A DNA stretch of 64,000 bases from Streptomyces sp. f51 (GCF_037940415.1 NZ_CP149798.1:682001-746000); one strand, 5' to 3'; positions 1 through 9,371 are shown, counted from the stretch's first letter. Program-made: numbers and translations. The notes: generated by a model not told the origin, from the letters alone.

Positions 1-2
1 AC

Positions 3-1058
3 CGGGGCCCGAACGGCCAGATCAAGGTGGACGGCAAGAAGCGTCGGACGTTCCCGGTTCCGGGCTTCGACCCGGCGATCGTGAAGATCCGGGTGCGCGG
101 TGACTCCGTGAAGGTCGTCGGCGCCATCCCGATCACGACCTCCTCCGGGAAGGCGGTCACCGGGCTGTCCAACCAGGCGGGGCGCGACGAGGCACCGTAC
201 TCCTACGACGCCCAGAGCCCTCTCCAGTACAACGCGAACGGCCTGGACACCGAGGGCATCGTGCGGGCGAAGGACGGCTCCTTCTGGCTCGTCGACGAGT
301 ACAGCCCGTCCCTGGTCCATGTCTCCGCGCGCGGGAAGGTCCTCGCGCGTTACGTTCCCAAGGGACTCAACCTGACCGGCGCGGACTACCCGGTCATCGA
401 GGCGCTGCCGGCGGTTCTGCTCCACCGCAAGACCAACCGCGGTCTCGAAGGGCTCGCCCAGCTTCCCGACGGCGATCTGGTGATGGCGCTTCAGAGCCCT
501 CTCTCGCTCCCGGACGCGGTCGCCGGGGACGCGTCGCGCAACACGCGGCTGCTGCGCTTCTCCCCCAGGAAGCACGCCGTGACCGCCGAGTACGCGTACC
601 GCTTCGACCCGGTCGGCGTGGTCGACCCCAGCGAGGACGACACGTCCGAGCTGAAGATCTCCTCAGTGGTGGCCGTCGGCGGTGACCGGCTGCTCGTCGA
701 GGAACGCACCGACAAGGCTGCCCGGCTCCAGTCGGTGCGGCTCACCCGGGACGCGAACATCCTCGGCGGTCCGTGGGACGACGACACGACATCGCCCTCG
801 CTTGAGCAGCTGGACGACCCGGCTTCGGCCGGCGTTCCGGTGCCGGCGAAGCGTCTCGTGGTCGATCTGGGCACCGTCGCGGGCGTCCCCGGCAAGATCG
901 AGGGCGTCGCGCGCGTGGACCACGACACTCTCGCCGTCATCAACGACAACGACTTCGGGATGACCGACGGAGCGGGCGCCTTCGACGCGCAGGGGCGGCT
1001 CGTGGACAGCGGTGTCAAGACGACGGTCACCTACGTGCGGCTGCCGCGCGGTATCTGA
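3..1058 (+). CDS. Esterase-like activity of phytase family protein (5'-truncated)
   Basis: This is the C-terminal 351 residues of a protein whose start lies before the window; the frame is open from the first bases. It resembles the phytase-like beta-propeller family (often annotated 'esterase-like activity of phytase'), usually a secreted phosphohydrolase or esterase. Visible family features are the repeated Glu-Gly blade motifs: TEGIVRAKDGSFWLVDEYSP, GLEGLAQLPDGDLVMALQ and KIEGVARVDHDTLAVINDND, the last with an acidic cluster suited to calcium or phosphate-ester binding. No membrane segment is seen in the part present. It ends at a TGA and is followed by a strong hairpin shared with the convergent next gene. 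The substrate cannot be told from sequence. Confidence 0.75.
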   Translation, partial: RGPNGQIKVDGKKRRTFPVPGFDPAIVKIRVRGDSVKVVGAIPITTSSGKAVTGLSNQAGRDEAPYSYDAQSPLQYNANGLDTEGIVRAKDGSFWLVDEYSPSLVHVSARGKVLARYVPKGLNLTGADYPVIEALPAVLLHRKTNRGLEGLAQLPDGDLVMALQSPLSLPDAVAGDASRNTRLLRFSPRKHAVTAEYAYRFDPVGVVDPSEDDTSELKISSVVAVGGDRLLVEERTDKAARLQSVRLTRDANILGGPWDDDTTSPSLEQLDDPASAGVPVPAKRLVVDLGTVAGVPGKIEGVARVDHDTLAVINDNDFGMTDGAGAFDAQGRLVDSGVKTTVTYVRLPRGI

Positions 1059-1080
1059 TCCCGTCGGCCCTTTCGGCGCG

Positions 1081-1122
1081 GCACGCGTGCGTGGACGATG
1101 GACAGCGGCCACGCACGCGTGC
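1081..1122. terminator. Bidirectional hairpin terminator
   Basis: A perfect 14-bp inverted repeat (1081-1094 with 1109-1122) closes a 14-nt loop between two convergent genes. There is no U-tract, as is usual for Streptomyces terminators. It would stop transcription from both sides. Confidence 0.8.
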
Positions 1123-1125
1123 CGT

Positions 1126-2154
1126 TCATTTCAGCGGTCCGGTGAGCTTCTGCGTACCTTTGCCGGAGCCTGCGGCCAGGCTGCACGCGACCTTGTCGAT
1201 GCCGGTCCCGTAGGTCCCGGTGTCCGGGTACTGCACGAGTGTGGCGCGCACCGTCCCGGCGGACTGCTGGGCGGCCTTTCGTTCCAGGGAGGCCTCGCAG
1301 AGGGCTGACGCCGCCTTCTTGAGGGCCGCGTCCGTCGTGTAGGTGCCGTTGAGTTCGGAGACCTTCACGACCTCGGCGTCGTGCGGCTGGCTGCACTCGC
1401 GTTTGACGGCCTGCCCGGGCTGGGTGTCGTCCGTGTCGAAACAATCGCCCTTGCTGAGCATGTAGTAGGGCACGTCGTCGTTTGCGAGGGACGGGAAGAG
1501 GGATCGAAGGTCGCTGGGCACCAGTCCGGAGGGCAGGCTCGACGGCAGGGACGGCACGACGGTGGGCAGGCCCGAGGGGAGCGACGGCAGCTCGGACGGG
1601 AGACTCAACGAGGGACTCGGCGACGGTCCGGTGCTCCCGGCGGGGGATTTCTTGTTCTTGCCGCCGCCACCCGTGGTGGCCACGACCACGGCGACGACGA
1701 CGGCGATGCCGACGATCAGAGCGATCACAAGAAGCAAGGTGCGGCGGCCCCCTTGGCGACCGCCGGGTCCGTCCGGCGGTCCCGGCGGGGGGCCAGGAGG
1801 CGGCGGGGGAGGCTGCCATCCACCACCGCTGCTTCCGGACGGCCACCCGCTCCCCTGCGACGGCGGACCGTAGCCCCCGTAGGAGGGGCCGTCGCTTCCT
1901 GAATTGGCCCCGTAACCGTCCGGCGGAGGACCGTAGCCGCCTGAAGGCGGAGGACCATAGCCCCCCGATGACGGGGGACCGTAACCCCTGGACGAAGGCG
2001 GACCGTAGCCCCCGGACGACGGAGGGCCGTAGCCGTCCGGGCCCGGGCTGTGCACATCACCCCCAGGACTGCGCTGGTCTCCCTGCGGACCTGGGGTTCG
2101 AGGCGGTTCCGGCGGCATGGCCATACCGCCAAGAGTCGCCTCGAATCCGTCCAT
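1126..2154 (-). CDS. Septum-formation-like membrane protein with proline-rich N-terminus
   Basis: A predicted single-pass membrane protein of 342 residues. The first ~130 residues are rich in Pro, Gly and Tyr with many PPSSGGYGPP-type repeats, cytoplasmic by topology. One hydrophobic segment follows (RRTLLLVIALIVGIAVVVAV). After it come a Ser/Pro/Leu linker and a C-terminal domain of about 110 residues with conserved cysteines and the signature CSQPHDAEV, which matches the septum-formation (DUF4190/Septum_form-like) extracellular domain. I chose the ATG at 2154 because AGGGGT sits about 6 nt upstream; an in-frame ATG at 2190 lacks a good ribosome site. It is monocistronic. The proline-rich part is low complexity and explains several spurious overlapping frames. 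The role in division is inferred from the family name only. Confidence 0.7.
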   Translation of the reverse strand: MDGFEATLGGMAMPPEPPRTPGPQGDQRSPGGDVHSPGPDGYGPPSSGGYGPPSSRGYGPPSSGGYGPPPSGGYGPPPDGYGANSGSDGPSYGGYGPPSQGSGWPSGSSGGGWQPPPPPPGPPPGPPDGPGGRQGGRRTLLLVIALIVGIAVVVAVVVATTGGGGKNKKSPAGSTGPSPSPSLSLPSELPSLPSGLPTVVPSLPSSLPSGLVPSDLRSLFPSLANDDVPYYMLSKGDCFDTDDTQPGQAVKRECSQPHDAEVVKVSELNGTYTTDAALKKAASALCEASLERKAAQQSAGTVRATLVQYPDTGTYGTGIDKVACSLAAGSGKGTQKLTGPLK

Positions 2155-2294
2155 CGCGCGACCCCTGTACGGAAGTTGATACGGACTCATGCCATGGATC
2201 GCATGATTCCGGGCAATTCCGCACGAGGATCAGCCACCGTGGACCGTGGGTCGGACCCGCCGGGGAGCGGGTCCGTTCCCAGGTGGCGACACGG

Positions 2295-3461
2295 TCAGCC
2301 GCGCACGCCCAGGAGGTGGTCCATGGCGAGCTGGTCCAGCTGCTCGAAGGCCATGCCACGCACGGCCGCGGCCTCGACGTCGAAGTCCTCGAAGGCGGTA
2401 CGGTCCGCGAGCAGTGCCGAGAGGCCGTCCTCGGCCGTGGGCTGCGACAGCTCGTGCAGGCGCGAGGCATGCAGCGCCGCCTGGACCTCGGGGTCGGCCC
2501 GGAAGGCCGTCGCGCGCTCGCGCAGGATCAGGTAGTTGCGCATGCAGCCCTCGGCCGACGCCCACACGCCGTCGAAGTCCTCGGTCCGCGGAGGCTTGAA
2601 GTCGAAGTGCTTCGGGCCCGCGTAACCGGCGCTCTCCAGGAGATCCACCAGCCAGAAGGCGGACCGCAGGTCGCCCGCGCCGAACCGGAGGTCCTGGTCG
2701 TACTTGATGCCGGACTGACCGTTGAGGTCGATGTGGAAGAGCTTGCCCGCCCACAGGGCCTGCGCGATGCCGTGGGGGAAGTTCAGTCCGGCCATCTGCT
2801 CGTGGCCGACCTCCGGGTTCACGCCGTACATCTCCGGGCGCTCCAGGCGCTCGATGAAGGCGAGGGCGTGACCCACCGTGGGAAGCAGGATGTCGCCGCG
2901 GGGCTCGTTCGGCTTGGGCTCGATCGCGAACTTGAGGTCGTAGCCCTGCGAGACCACGTACTCGCCGAGGAGGTCGAAGGCCTCCTTCATTCGGTCGAGG
3001 GCGACGCGTACGTCCTTGGCGGCCCCGGACTCGGCACCCTCGCGGCCGCCCCAGGCGACGTACGTCTCGGCGCCGAGCTCGACCGCCAGGTCGATGTTGC
3101 GGACCACCTTGCGCAGCGCATAGCGGCGCACGTCGCGGTCGTTCGAGGTGAACGCGCCGTCCTTGAAGACGGGGTGCGTGAACAGGTTGGTGGTGGCCAT
3201 CGGCACCTTGAGGCCGGTCGCGTCCAGCGTCTGCCTGAACCGCTTGATGTGCGACTCGCGCTCGCTGTCCGAGGACCCGAAGGGGATCAGGTCGTCGTCG
3301 TGGAAGGTCACACCGTAGGCGCCGAGCTCGGCCAGGCGCTGTACGGATTCGACCGGGTCCAGGGCGGGCCGGGTGGCGTCGCCGAACGGGTCCCGTCCCT
3401 GCCAGCCGACGGTCCACAGTCCGAAGGTGAACCTGTCCTCGGGGGTGGGCTGGTAGTTCAT
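2295..3461 (-). CDS. xylA: Xylose isomerase
   Basis: Cytoplasmic metal-dependent TIM-barrel enzyme converting D-xylose to D-xylulose (also D-glucose to D-fructose). The 388-residue length is typical of the Streptomyces class I enzyme. Catalytic residues are visible: His54 and Asp57 in [12 protein letters not shown], the metal-ligand Glu in [13 protein letters not shown], and Glu/His in [14 protein letters not shown]. The start [19 protein letters not shown] matches the canonical N-terminus. It is transcribed divergently from xylB; an imperfect inverted repeat about 24 bp upstream is a likely repressor site. With xylB and the ROK regulator it forms the xylose catabolic unit that feeds xylulose-5-phosphate into the pentose phosphate pathway. 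Confidence 0.97.
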   Translation of the reverse strand: MNYQPTPEDRFTFGLWTVGWQGRDPFGDATRPALDPVESVQRLAELGAYGVTFHDDDLIPFGSSDSERESHIKRFRQTLDATGLKVPMATTNLFTHPVFKDGAFTSNDRDVRRYALRKVVRNIDLAVELGAETYVAWGGREGAESGAAKDVRVALDRMKEAFDLLGEYVVSQGYDLKFAIEPKPNEPRGDILLPTVGHALAFIERLERPEMYGVNPEVGHEQMAGLNFPHGIAQALWAGKLFHIDLNGQSGIKYDQDLRFGAGDLRSAFWLVDLLESAGYAGPKHFDFKPPRTEDFDGVWASAEGCMRNYLILRERATAFRADPEVQAALHASRLHELSQPTAEDGLSALLADRTAFEDFDVEAAAVRGMAFEQLDQLAMDHLLGVRG

Positions 3462-3484
3462 GCCGCGGCTCCTTGTTAGCTCCG

Positions 3485-3515
3485 ACTATTTCGTCATGGC
3501 GGTTTACAAATTAGT
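3485..3515. promoter_or_regulatory. Candidate ROK (XylR) operator in the xylA-xylB divergent region
   Basis: An imperfect inverted repeat: left arm ACTATTTCGTCA (3485-3496), 7-bp spacer, right arm TTACAAATTAGT (3504-3515). The arms match at 9 of 12 positions. It is AT-rich in a GC-rich genome and lies between xylA (starts 3461, minus strand) and xylB. The ACTAAttTGT half resembles ROK/XylR operators of Gram-positive bacteria, and a ROK regulator gene follows xylB. No binding data. Confidence 0.5.
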
Positions 3516-3659
3516 ATGCGGACGCGTCTCTGGGAAGAGACGAAGGAGGAAACCTGGTCACATCGGTCCAGGAACGAACTGCGGGACCCGGGCCACGGCG
3601 GTCCGGAAACGCCCGTGACCGGCACAGATCCCGCGGAGCCGCGGAAGAGGGAGAGCCCG

Positions 3660-5105
3660 ATGTCAGCAGCCGAGGGTCCGCTCGTCGTCGGGGTGGACTC
3701 GTCCACCCAGTCCACCAAGGCCCTGGTCGTCGACGCGTCGACCGGACAGGTGGTGGCCAGCGGACAGGCACCGCACACCGTCTCCACCGGGCCGGGACGC
3801 GAGAGCGACCCCCGGCAGTGGTGGGACGCGCTCTGCGAAGCGCTGCGCCAGTGCGGTGACGCCGCCCACGAGGCGGCGGCGGTGTCGATCGGCGGGCAGC
3901 AGCACGGGCTCGTGACGCTCGACGCGCACGGCGAACCCGTACGACCCGCCCTGCTGTGGAACGACGTGCGTTCGGCCCCGCAGGCCCGTCGGCTGGTCGA
4001 GGAACTCGGCGGGCCGAAGTCCTGGGCCGAGCGGACCGGCAGTGTGCCGGCCGCGTCGTTCACGGCCACGAAGTGGGCCTGGCTGGCCGAGCACGAGCCG
4101 GACGCCGTCCGGGCGACCGCCGCCGTCCGACTCCCCCACGACTACCTCACCGAGCGGCTCACCGGACAGGGCACCACCGATCGCGGCGACGCCTCGGGCA
4201 CCGGCTGGTGGGCTTCGGGGACCGAGGCGTACGACGAGGAGGTCCTCGCCCACATCGGCCTCGACCCCGCCCTGCTCCCCCGCGTCGTCCGGCCCGGCGA
4301 GGTCGCCGGCACGGTGCACGCCAGAGGTGAGCTGCCGTTCTCCAGGGGCACCCTGGTCGCGGCCGGGACGGGGGACAACGCGGCCGCCGCCCTCGGCCTC
4401 GGGCTGCGCCCCGGCACCCCGGTGGTGAGCCTCGGCACCTCGGGGACCGTGTACGCCGTCTCGCGACACCGTCCCGCCGACCCGACCGGCACGGTCGCGG
4501 GTTTCGCTGACGCGCACGGCGACTGGCTCCCGCTGGCCTGCACGCTGAACTGCACACTGGCCGTCGACCGGTTCGCCGCGCTGCTCGGCCTCGACCGCGA
4601 GGCCGTCGAGCCCGGCTCGTCGGTGACGTTCCTCCCCTACCTGGACGGCGAGCGCACGCCGAACCTGCCGCACGCCTCGGGCCTGCTGCACGGACTGCGG
4701 CACGACACGACAGGCGGGCAGCTGCTCCAGGCCGCGTACGACGGCGCCGTGCACTCCCTGCTGGGCGCCCTCGACCTCGTGCTCGACGCGGACGCCGACC
4801 GTTCGGAGCCGTTGCTGCTGATCGGCGGCGGTGCGCGGGGCAAGGCCTGGCAGCAGACGGTTCGCCGGCTCTCGGGCAGGCCCGTGCAGGTCCCCGAGGC
4901 GAAGGAACTGGTCGCGCTCGGCGCCGCCGCCCAGGCGGCGGGCCTGCTGACGGGCGAGGACCCGGCGGCGGTGGCCAGGCGCTGGGGCACGGCCAACGGG
5001 CCGGTGTTCGAGGCCGTGGAGCGGGACGAGGAGACGCTCGCCCGGATCACCGGGGTACTCTCCGACGCGGCCCCGCTGCTCGAACGGGACCCGAACAGGA
5101 ACTGA
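3660..5105 (+). CDS. xylB: Xylulokinase
   Basis: FGGY-family sugar kinase (481 residues) that phosphorylates D-xylulose with ATP. The N-terminal phosphate-binding loop is VVGVDSSTQSTKALVVD and the C-terminal nucleotide-binding part carries LLIGGGARGKAWQQ. Asp/Thr-rich catalytic-region motifs (DYLTERLTG, TDRGDASGTGWW) are present. I start it at the ATG 3660, preceded by GAAGAGGGAGAG. An in-frame upstream ATG at 3516 would add 48 low-complexity residues and lies over the promoter region. It is divergent from xylA and followed 183 bp later by a ROK regulator gene in the same direction. Confidence 0.95.
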   Translation: MSAAEGPLVVGVDSSTQSTKALVVDASTGQVVASGQAPHTVSTGPGRESDPRQWWDALCEALRQCGDAAHEAAAVSIGGQQHGLVTLDAHGEPVRPALLWNDVRSAPQARRLVEELGGPKSWAERTGSVPAASFTATKWAWLAEHEPDAVRATAAVRLPHDYLTERLTGQGTTDRGDASGTGWWASGTEAYDEEVLAHIGLDPALLPRVVRPGEVAGTVHARGELPFSRGTLVAAGTGDNAAAALGLGLRPGTPVVSLGTSGTVYAVSRHRPADPTGTVAGFADAHGDWLPLACTLNCTLAVDRFAALLGLDREAVEPGSSVTFLPYLDGERTPNLPHASGLLHGLRHDTTGGQLLQAAYDGAVHSLLGALDLVLDADADRSEPLLLIGGGARGKAWQQTVRRLSGRPVQVPEAKELVALGAAAQAAGLLTGEDPAAVARRWGTANGPVFEAVERDEETLARITGVLSDAAPLLERDPNRN

Positions 5106-5288
5106 CCATGACCAGGCGTGCCGCCCCGGTTCGCACGAACGGCCGGTCCCGTGCGAGCGGTACCGGCCGCGCCGGCACGGTGGGCCCGCTCGACGTGGGC
5201 CCACCCCTCGCCGGGGGACCGCCCCGTGAGGCCGACACCGACACCGAGACAGGCCGACGGGACCGGCCGGACGAGGATTGACGGAAGC

Positions 5289-6497
5289 ATGACCGCACCG
5301 CTGCACGAGTCCCGTCCGACCGGTTCCGGCCGCCGGCTGCCCGACAACCAGCAGGGCATGCGCCGCCGCAATCTCTCCCGAGTCATGCATACCGTCAGCG
5401 ACGAGGGTCCGCTGTCGCGTGCCGCCGTCGCCTCCCACATCGGCCTGACCCGGGCGGCCGTGTCCACCCTCGTCGACGAGCTGATCCGCATGGGGCTTCT
5501 CGAAGAACTGGGGCCCGAGCGGCCCGGCAGAGTCGGACGGCCCGGCTCGGCGCTCGCCGTCAGCGGGCACGGTCCCGCCGGGATCGGCGCGGAGGTGGGG
5601 GTCGACCATCTCGCGGTGTGCGCCGTCGATCTCCGGGGTGCGGTACGGGCCCGCGCCGTGCGCCACGGCACGAACCGCGGCCGGCCCGCCGGGCCGGTGA
5701 TCGAGGAACTGACCGCCCTCGTACGTCAGGTCGTCGCGGACGCCGACCGGGAAGGGCTGTGGCCCGCCGGTCTGGCCGTCGCAGTCCCCGGGCTGGTGGC
5801 ACGCGACGCCCGGACCGTGGTCCAGGCCCCGAACCTCGACTGGCACGACACCGACCTCGGTGAACTCCTGCCCGCCGAGTGGCCCTTGACCGTGGACAAC
5901 GAAGCCAACTTCGGCGGACTCGCGGAGCTCTGGCTCCGTGAGACGACCCCGCGTGACTTTCTGCATGTGTCCGCTGAGATCGGCATCGGTGCCGCCGTGC
6001 TCGTGGACGGGCGGCTGCTGCGCGGGACCCGCGGCTTCGCCGGCGAGCTGGGGCACGTCCCGGTGCGTCCGGACGGGCCCGAGTGCCCGTGCGGCGGACG
6101 CGGATGCCTCGAACAGTACGCGGGCGAGGAGGCCGTGCTGCGTGCCGCCGGCCTCGAACCGGGCGAGGACCGGGTCGGGCTGCTGTCCCGGCTCGCCGCC
6201 GAGGGCGATCCCGGGGTACGCCGTGCGCTGCACGACGCGGGCACCGCGCTCGGCATAGCCCTGACCGGGGCGGTCAACCTGCTGGACCCGGAGACGGTCG
6301 TGCTGGGCGGGGCCCTGGCCGGGCTCGCACCCTGGCTGCTCCCCTCGCTGGAGGGCGAGCTGGCGCGGCGAACGGCGGGGCCCGCCTGTCCCGTTTCCGT
6401 CTCCCTCCTGGGATCCGAGGGACCGCTGCTCGGTGCGGCGCATTCGGTGGTACGAGCGGTTCTGGACGACCCTGCGGCGGTGGCCGGACGGTCATAA
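5289..6497 (+). CDS. ROK-family transcriptional repressor (XylR-like)
   Basis: A 403-residue regulator. The N-terminal winged helix-turn-helix (about residues 30-80) includes LSRAAVASHIGLTRAAVSTL. The ROK sugar-kinase-like domain follows, with the zinc-binding signature CPCGGRGCLEQYAG and the C-terminal glycine-rich VVLGGALAGLAPWL. ROK repressors of this layout usually sense xylose or glucose and repress divergent sugar genes. Position after xylB makes it the likely repressor of xylA and xylB through the inverted repeat at 3485-3515. The start is the ATG 5289, where homology to the family begins; the open frame upstream is low complexity. The Shine-Dalgarno is weak (GGAAGC). Confidence 0.88.
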   Translation: MTAPLHESRPTGSGRRLPDNQQGMRRRNLSRVMHTVSDEGPLSRAAVASHIGLTRAAVSTLVDELIRMGLLEELGPERPGRVGRPGSALAVSGHGPAGIGAEVGVDHLAVCAVDLRGAVRARAVRHGTNRGRPAGPVIEELTALVRQVVADADREGLWPAGLAVAVPGLVARDARTVVQAPNLDWHDTDLGELLPAEWPLTVDNEANFGGLAELWLRETTPRDFLHVSAEIGIGAAVLVDGRLLRGTRGFAGELGHVPVRPDGPECPCGGRGCLEQYAGEEAVLRAAGLEPGEDRVGLLSRLAAEGDPGVRRALHDAGTALGIALTGAVNLLDPETVVLGGALAGLAPWLLPSLEGELARRTAGPACPVSVSLLGSEGPLLGAAHSVVRAVLDDPAAVAGRS

Positions 6498-6816
6498 GCG
6501 GTCCGCGGACCGCCGCGACCGCCAACCATGGCACGTGGCCGATGGTCCGTGATCGGGGGCCCGTGACCCGGGGTCGGGGCCCGGGGCCCGTGGTCGGTGG
6601 TGGTGAGCGGCCGTTGATCGGTGGTCCGTGGTCCATGGTCCGTGCTCGCGCGGAGGAGTTCCCACGTGTGGGTGATCGAGTTGTCCACAATTCGCGGGGC
6701 CGTCCACGGACTCGCGCCCGGCCCTTCCTGCCCAACCGGCAAGCGCCGTACCGTAATTCACGCGAGGCGCAGCCGTCCTGCCGATGGCTGTGTTCGGGTC
6801 GGATCGGGGGGTTCAG
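6498..6816. other. Intergenic region with 16-bp palindrome and short GGTCCGTG repeats
   Basis: This 319-bp stretch holds no convincing gene. Directly after the ROK stop codon is a perfect 16-bp palindrome, GCGGTCCGCGGACCGC (6498-6513), possibly a terminator. Then comes low-complexity sequence with many GGTCCGTG/GGTCGGTG variants, including three 7-bp units (TGGTCCG, TGGTCCA, TGGTCCG) at 6622-6642. The last ~100 bases, less repetitive and including TTGTCCACAATTCG, should contain the promoter of the permease gene. Confidence 0.6.
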
Positions 6817-8301
6817 ATGTCTGAGGAGGCGGTTCCGGGTCTGCGGCGCGAGGCGGTCGGCCTGCGCGAGGTCCTGTTCCAGAGCATCACTGCCATGGCG
6901 CCGGCAGCGGCGGTCGCCGCGTCCATCCCGTCCGGTGCGGCGTTCGCCGGCGGCAGTCTGCCGCTCGCCGTGCTGATAGCGCTGGTGGCCTGTCTGTTCA
7001 CCGCGTCGTGCGTGGCCGAGCTGGCGCGCGAGATGCCCTCCGCGGGATCGGTGGCCACGTACACCGCGCAGGGGCTGCATCCCTCCGTCGGGTTCCTCGT
7101 GGGCTGGGGCTATGTGTTCGTCGAAGCCCTCGTGCCTCCCCTCCTGCTCCTTCAGCTCGGATTCACCACGGCGGGCACGCTGCACCAGGAATGGTCCTCG
7201 TATCCGGACGACCTCTGGTGGCCCTGGTCACTCGCGGGAGCGGTCGTCATCGCGGTGGCGGGCTATTGGGGGGTGCGGGCCTCGGCCAGGTTCGGAACCG
7301 CCCTCGGCGTCTTCGAGGTGCTGGTCTTCCTCGTCTTCGCGGTGTGGCTCATCGTCAGGGCCGGCGGGAACAACACGCTGTCGGTCTTCGGGACTTCCCA
7401 CACGGCCTCGGGCTACGACGGGATCAGCGGGGTGTTCGCGGGGTCGGTCTACACGGTCCTGGCCTTCGCCGGGTTCGAGGCGGCGGCCCCTCTGGCGGAG
7501 GAGACCAAGGACCCGCGCCGCACGATGCACCGGGCCGTCCTGGGCGCGGCACTCGGCATCGGTCTCGTCTATGTCCTGACGACCTACGCCATGTCGGTGT
7601 ACTTCGGTCCCGACCGGTTCGCGGGGTTCGGCGCCTCGGGTGCCGCCTCGTGGGAAGGGGTGGCACGGGCTTCGTTCGGCCTGTTCTGGGTGCTCGTGTT
7701 CCTCGCGGTGGTCAACTCGACGATCGCCAACGCCAACGCGTGTGCCACCGTCTCGACACGAACGGCCTTCGCCCTGGCCCGGATACGGGTTCTCCCCGCG
7801 CTCTTCGCGCGCGTGCACCCGAGACACCGCTCCCCCGCGGCCGGGGTGGCCGTGCAGTGCGCCGTGGCCGTGGCCGTGATGCTGGGACTCGGCCTCGCGT
7901 ACGACCCGGTGACCGCGTTCCTGCTGCTGGCGACAGTGATCGTCACCGTGGTGATCGGTGTGTACATCGTGGTCAACCTCGCCTGTGCGGGCTACTTCCT
8001 GCGCCGCAGACGCGATGTGTTCAAGCCCGTTCGGCATCTGGTGTTCCCGCTGCTCGGGATCATCGCGTTCGTTCCCGCGCTGCTCACGGCGGCGGGTCTG
8101 CCGGCCTTCGACTTCGTGACCGAGCTGACTCCACCCGTGTCGTACGCCGGGCCCGTCGTGGGTCTCTGGATGTCGGCCGGTGCCGTGATATTGATCTTCC
8201 TGCTGCGCCGCCACCCGGAGCGCATAGCCGAGACCGCCCGTGTCCACCTCGACGAGACCTCTACCCCCGCCCCCTCGCAGAGCGGAGCCGTGCAGTCATG
8301 A
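6817..8301 (+). CDS. APC-family amino acid permease
   Basis: A 494-residue integral membrane transporter of the amino acid-polyamine-organocation superfamily, with about 12 hydrophobic segments. The N-terminal signature SITAMAPAAAVAASIPSG, followed by FAGGSLPLAVLIALVACLFT, matches the first helices, and REMPSAGSVATYTAQG the conserved loop after TM2. The start is the ATG 6817 with a G-rich ribosome site (GGGGGG) upstream; an ATG at 6784 is in frame but less likely. Its stop overlaps the start of the amidase gene by 4 bp, so the two are translationally coupled. The permease probably imports an amide, amine or amino acid used by the hydrolase. The substrate is not predictable. Confidence 0.9.
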   Translation: MSEEAVPGLRREAVGLREVLFQSITAMAPAAAVAASIPSGAAFAGGSLPLAVLIALVACLFTASCVAELAREMPSAGSVATYTAQGLHPSVGFLVGWGYVFVEALVPPLLLLQLGFTTAGTLHQEWSSYPDDLWWPWSLAGAVVIAVAGYWGVRASARFGTALGVFEVLVFLVFAVWLIVRAGGNNTLSVFGTSHTASGYDGISGVFAGSVYTVLAFAGFEAAAPLAEETKDPRRTMHRAVLGAALGIGLVYVLTTYAMSVYFGPDRFAGFGASGAASWEGVARASFGLFWVLVFLAVVNSTIANANACATVSTRTAFALARIRVLPALFARVHPRHRSPAAGVAVQCAVAVAVMLGLGLAYDPVTAFLLLATVIVTVVIGVYIVVNLACAGYFLRRRRDVFKPVRHLVFPLLGIIAFVPALLTAAGLPAFDFVTELTPPVSYAGPVVGLWMSAGAVILIFLLRRHPERIAETARVHLDETSTPAPSQSGAVQS

Positions 8302-9311
8302 GCGACCCCAGGATCCTGACCGTGCGCCCCACGCCGGGCGAGTTCGCCTGGACGTTCGGCGGCGCGCCGCCCGTGGCACGTATCGCGCCGGGCACGGTGC
8401 TCGATCTCTACACCGAGGACTGCTTCGCCGGACGGGTGCGCTCCGAGAAGGACTTGGTCTCCGAGGTCTGCGAGTTCCCGTTCCTCAACCCGCAGACCGG
8501 GCCCTTCCATGTCGAGGGAGCGGAGCCGGGCGACACGGTCGCGGTCCACTTCGTGTCGATCGAACCCGCCCGTGACTGGGCGGCGTCGACGACGGTCCCC
8601 CTGTTCGGAGCGCTGACCTCCACGCACACCACCGCGTCCCTCCAGCCGCCGCTGCCGGAGACGGTGTGGATCTGGCAGCTCGACCGGGACCGGCGGACCG
8701 CCCTGTTCAGCGCACGGGACAGCGACCTCCGGATCGAGCTGCCGTTGGATCCGATGCACGGCACCGTGGGTGTCGCGCCGGCGAACCTGGAGGTGCGCTC
8801 GGCGCTGGTCCCCGACGCGCACGGCGGGAACATGGACACACCGGAGATGCGCGCCGGGGTGACCTGCTATCTCGGGGTGAATGTCGAGGGCGCCCTGCTC
8901 AGCCTCGGCGACGGGCACGCGCGTCAGGGAGAGGGCGAGACCTGTGGAGTCGCGGTCGAGTGCGCGATGAACACGGTGGTGATCGTCGAACTCCTCAAGG
9001 GAGTCGTCACTCCCTGGCCTCGCATCGAGTCCGACACCCACATCATCTCGACCGGCTCGGCCCGCCCGTTGGAGGACGCCTTCCGGATATCCCAGCTCGA
9101 CCTCGTGCAGTGGCTGGTGCGCGACTACGGGTTCAGCGAGCTGGACGCGTACCAGTTCGCGACGCAGACGGTCGAGTCGCCCGTCGCGAACGTCTGCGAC
9201 ACCAACTACACCTGCGTCGCCAAGCTGCGCAAGGAATGGCTGCCCGCGCGTGAGACTCATCGCGGGCTCCACGCCCGACTGCGCGAGACGGCCGCGGCGC
9301 TCCGGTCCTGA
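8298..9311 (+). CDS. Acetamidase/formamidase family protein
   Basis: A 337-residue cytoplasmic hydrolase of the FmdA/AmdA family, which releases ammonia from short amides. Family features include the acidic/His segment PLDPMHGTVGVAPA, the central VPDAHGGNMDTPEMRAG and the glycine-rich LSLGDGHARQGEGETCG. It overlaps the permease gene by 4 bp (ATGA), which indicates co-translation and suggests that the permease supplies its substrate. The enzyme lacks any export signal. Related proteins annotated as formamidases act on formamide or acetamide, but many homologues are uncharacterised, so the exact amide is unknown. Confidence 0.88.
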   Translation: MSDPRILTVRPTPGEFAWTFGGAPPVARIAPGTVLDLYTEDCFAGRVRSEKDLVSEVCEFPFLNPQTGPFHVEGAEPGDTVAVHFVSIEPARDWAASTTVPLFGALTSTHTTASLQPPLPETVWIWQLDRDRRTALFSARDSDLRIELPLDPMHGTVGVAPANLEVRSALVPDAHGGNMDTPEMRAGVTCYLGVNVEGALLSLGDGHARQGEGETCGVAVECAMNTVVIVELLKGVVTPWPRIESDTHIISTGSARPLEDAFRISQLDLVQWLVRDYGFSELDAYQFATQTVESPVANVCDTNYTCVAKLRKEWLPARETHRGLHARLRETAAALRS

Positions 9312-9334
9312 CCACGCGACCCGACAGCCCCACT

Positions 9335-9371
9335 CGACCGCACGACCACGGGCCGACCGCACGACCACGGG
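9335..9371. repeat. Two-copy direct repeat (18-bp unit, 19-bp period)
   Basis: CGACCGCACGACCACGGG occurs at 9335-9352 and again at 9354-9371 in the 128-bp gap before the peptidoglycan amidase gene. It is probably a slippage product, with no clear function. Confidence 0.7.

Noticed and set aside
3663..6443. A 926-codon open frame on the minus strand opposite xylB and the ROK gene
   Set aside because: It is antisense to two well-supported genes, is rich in Arg/Gly/Pro and carries no family motif; GC-rich genomes generate such frames.
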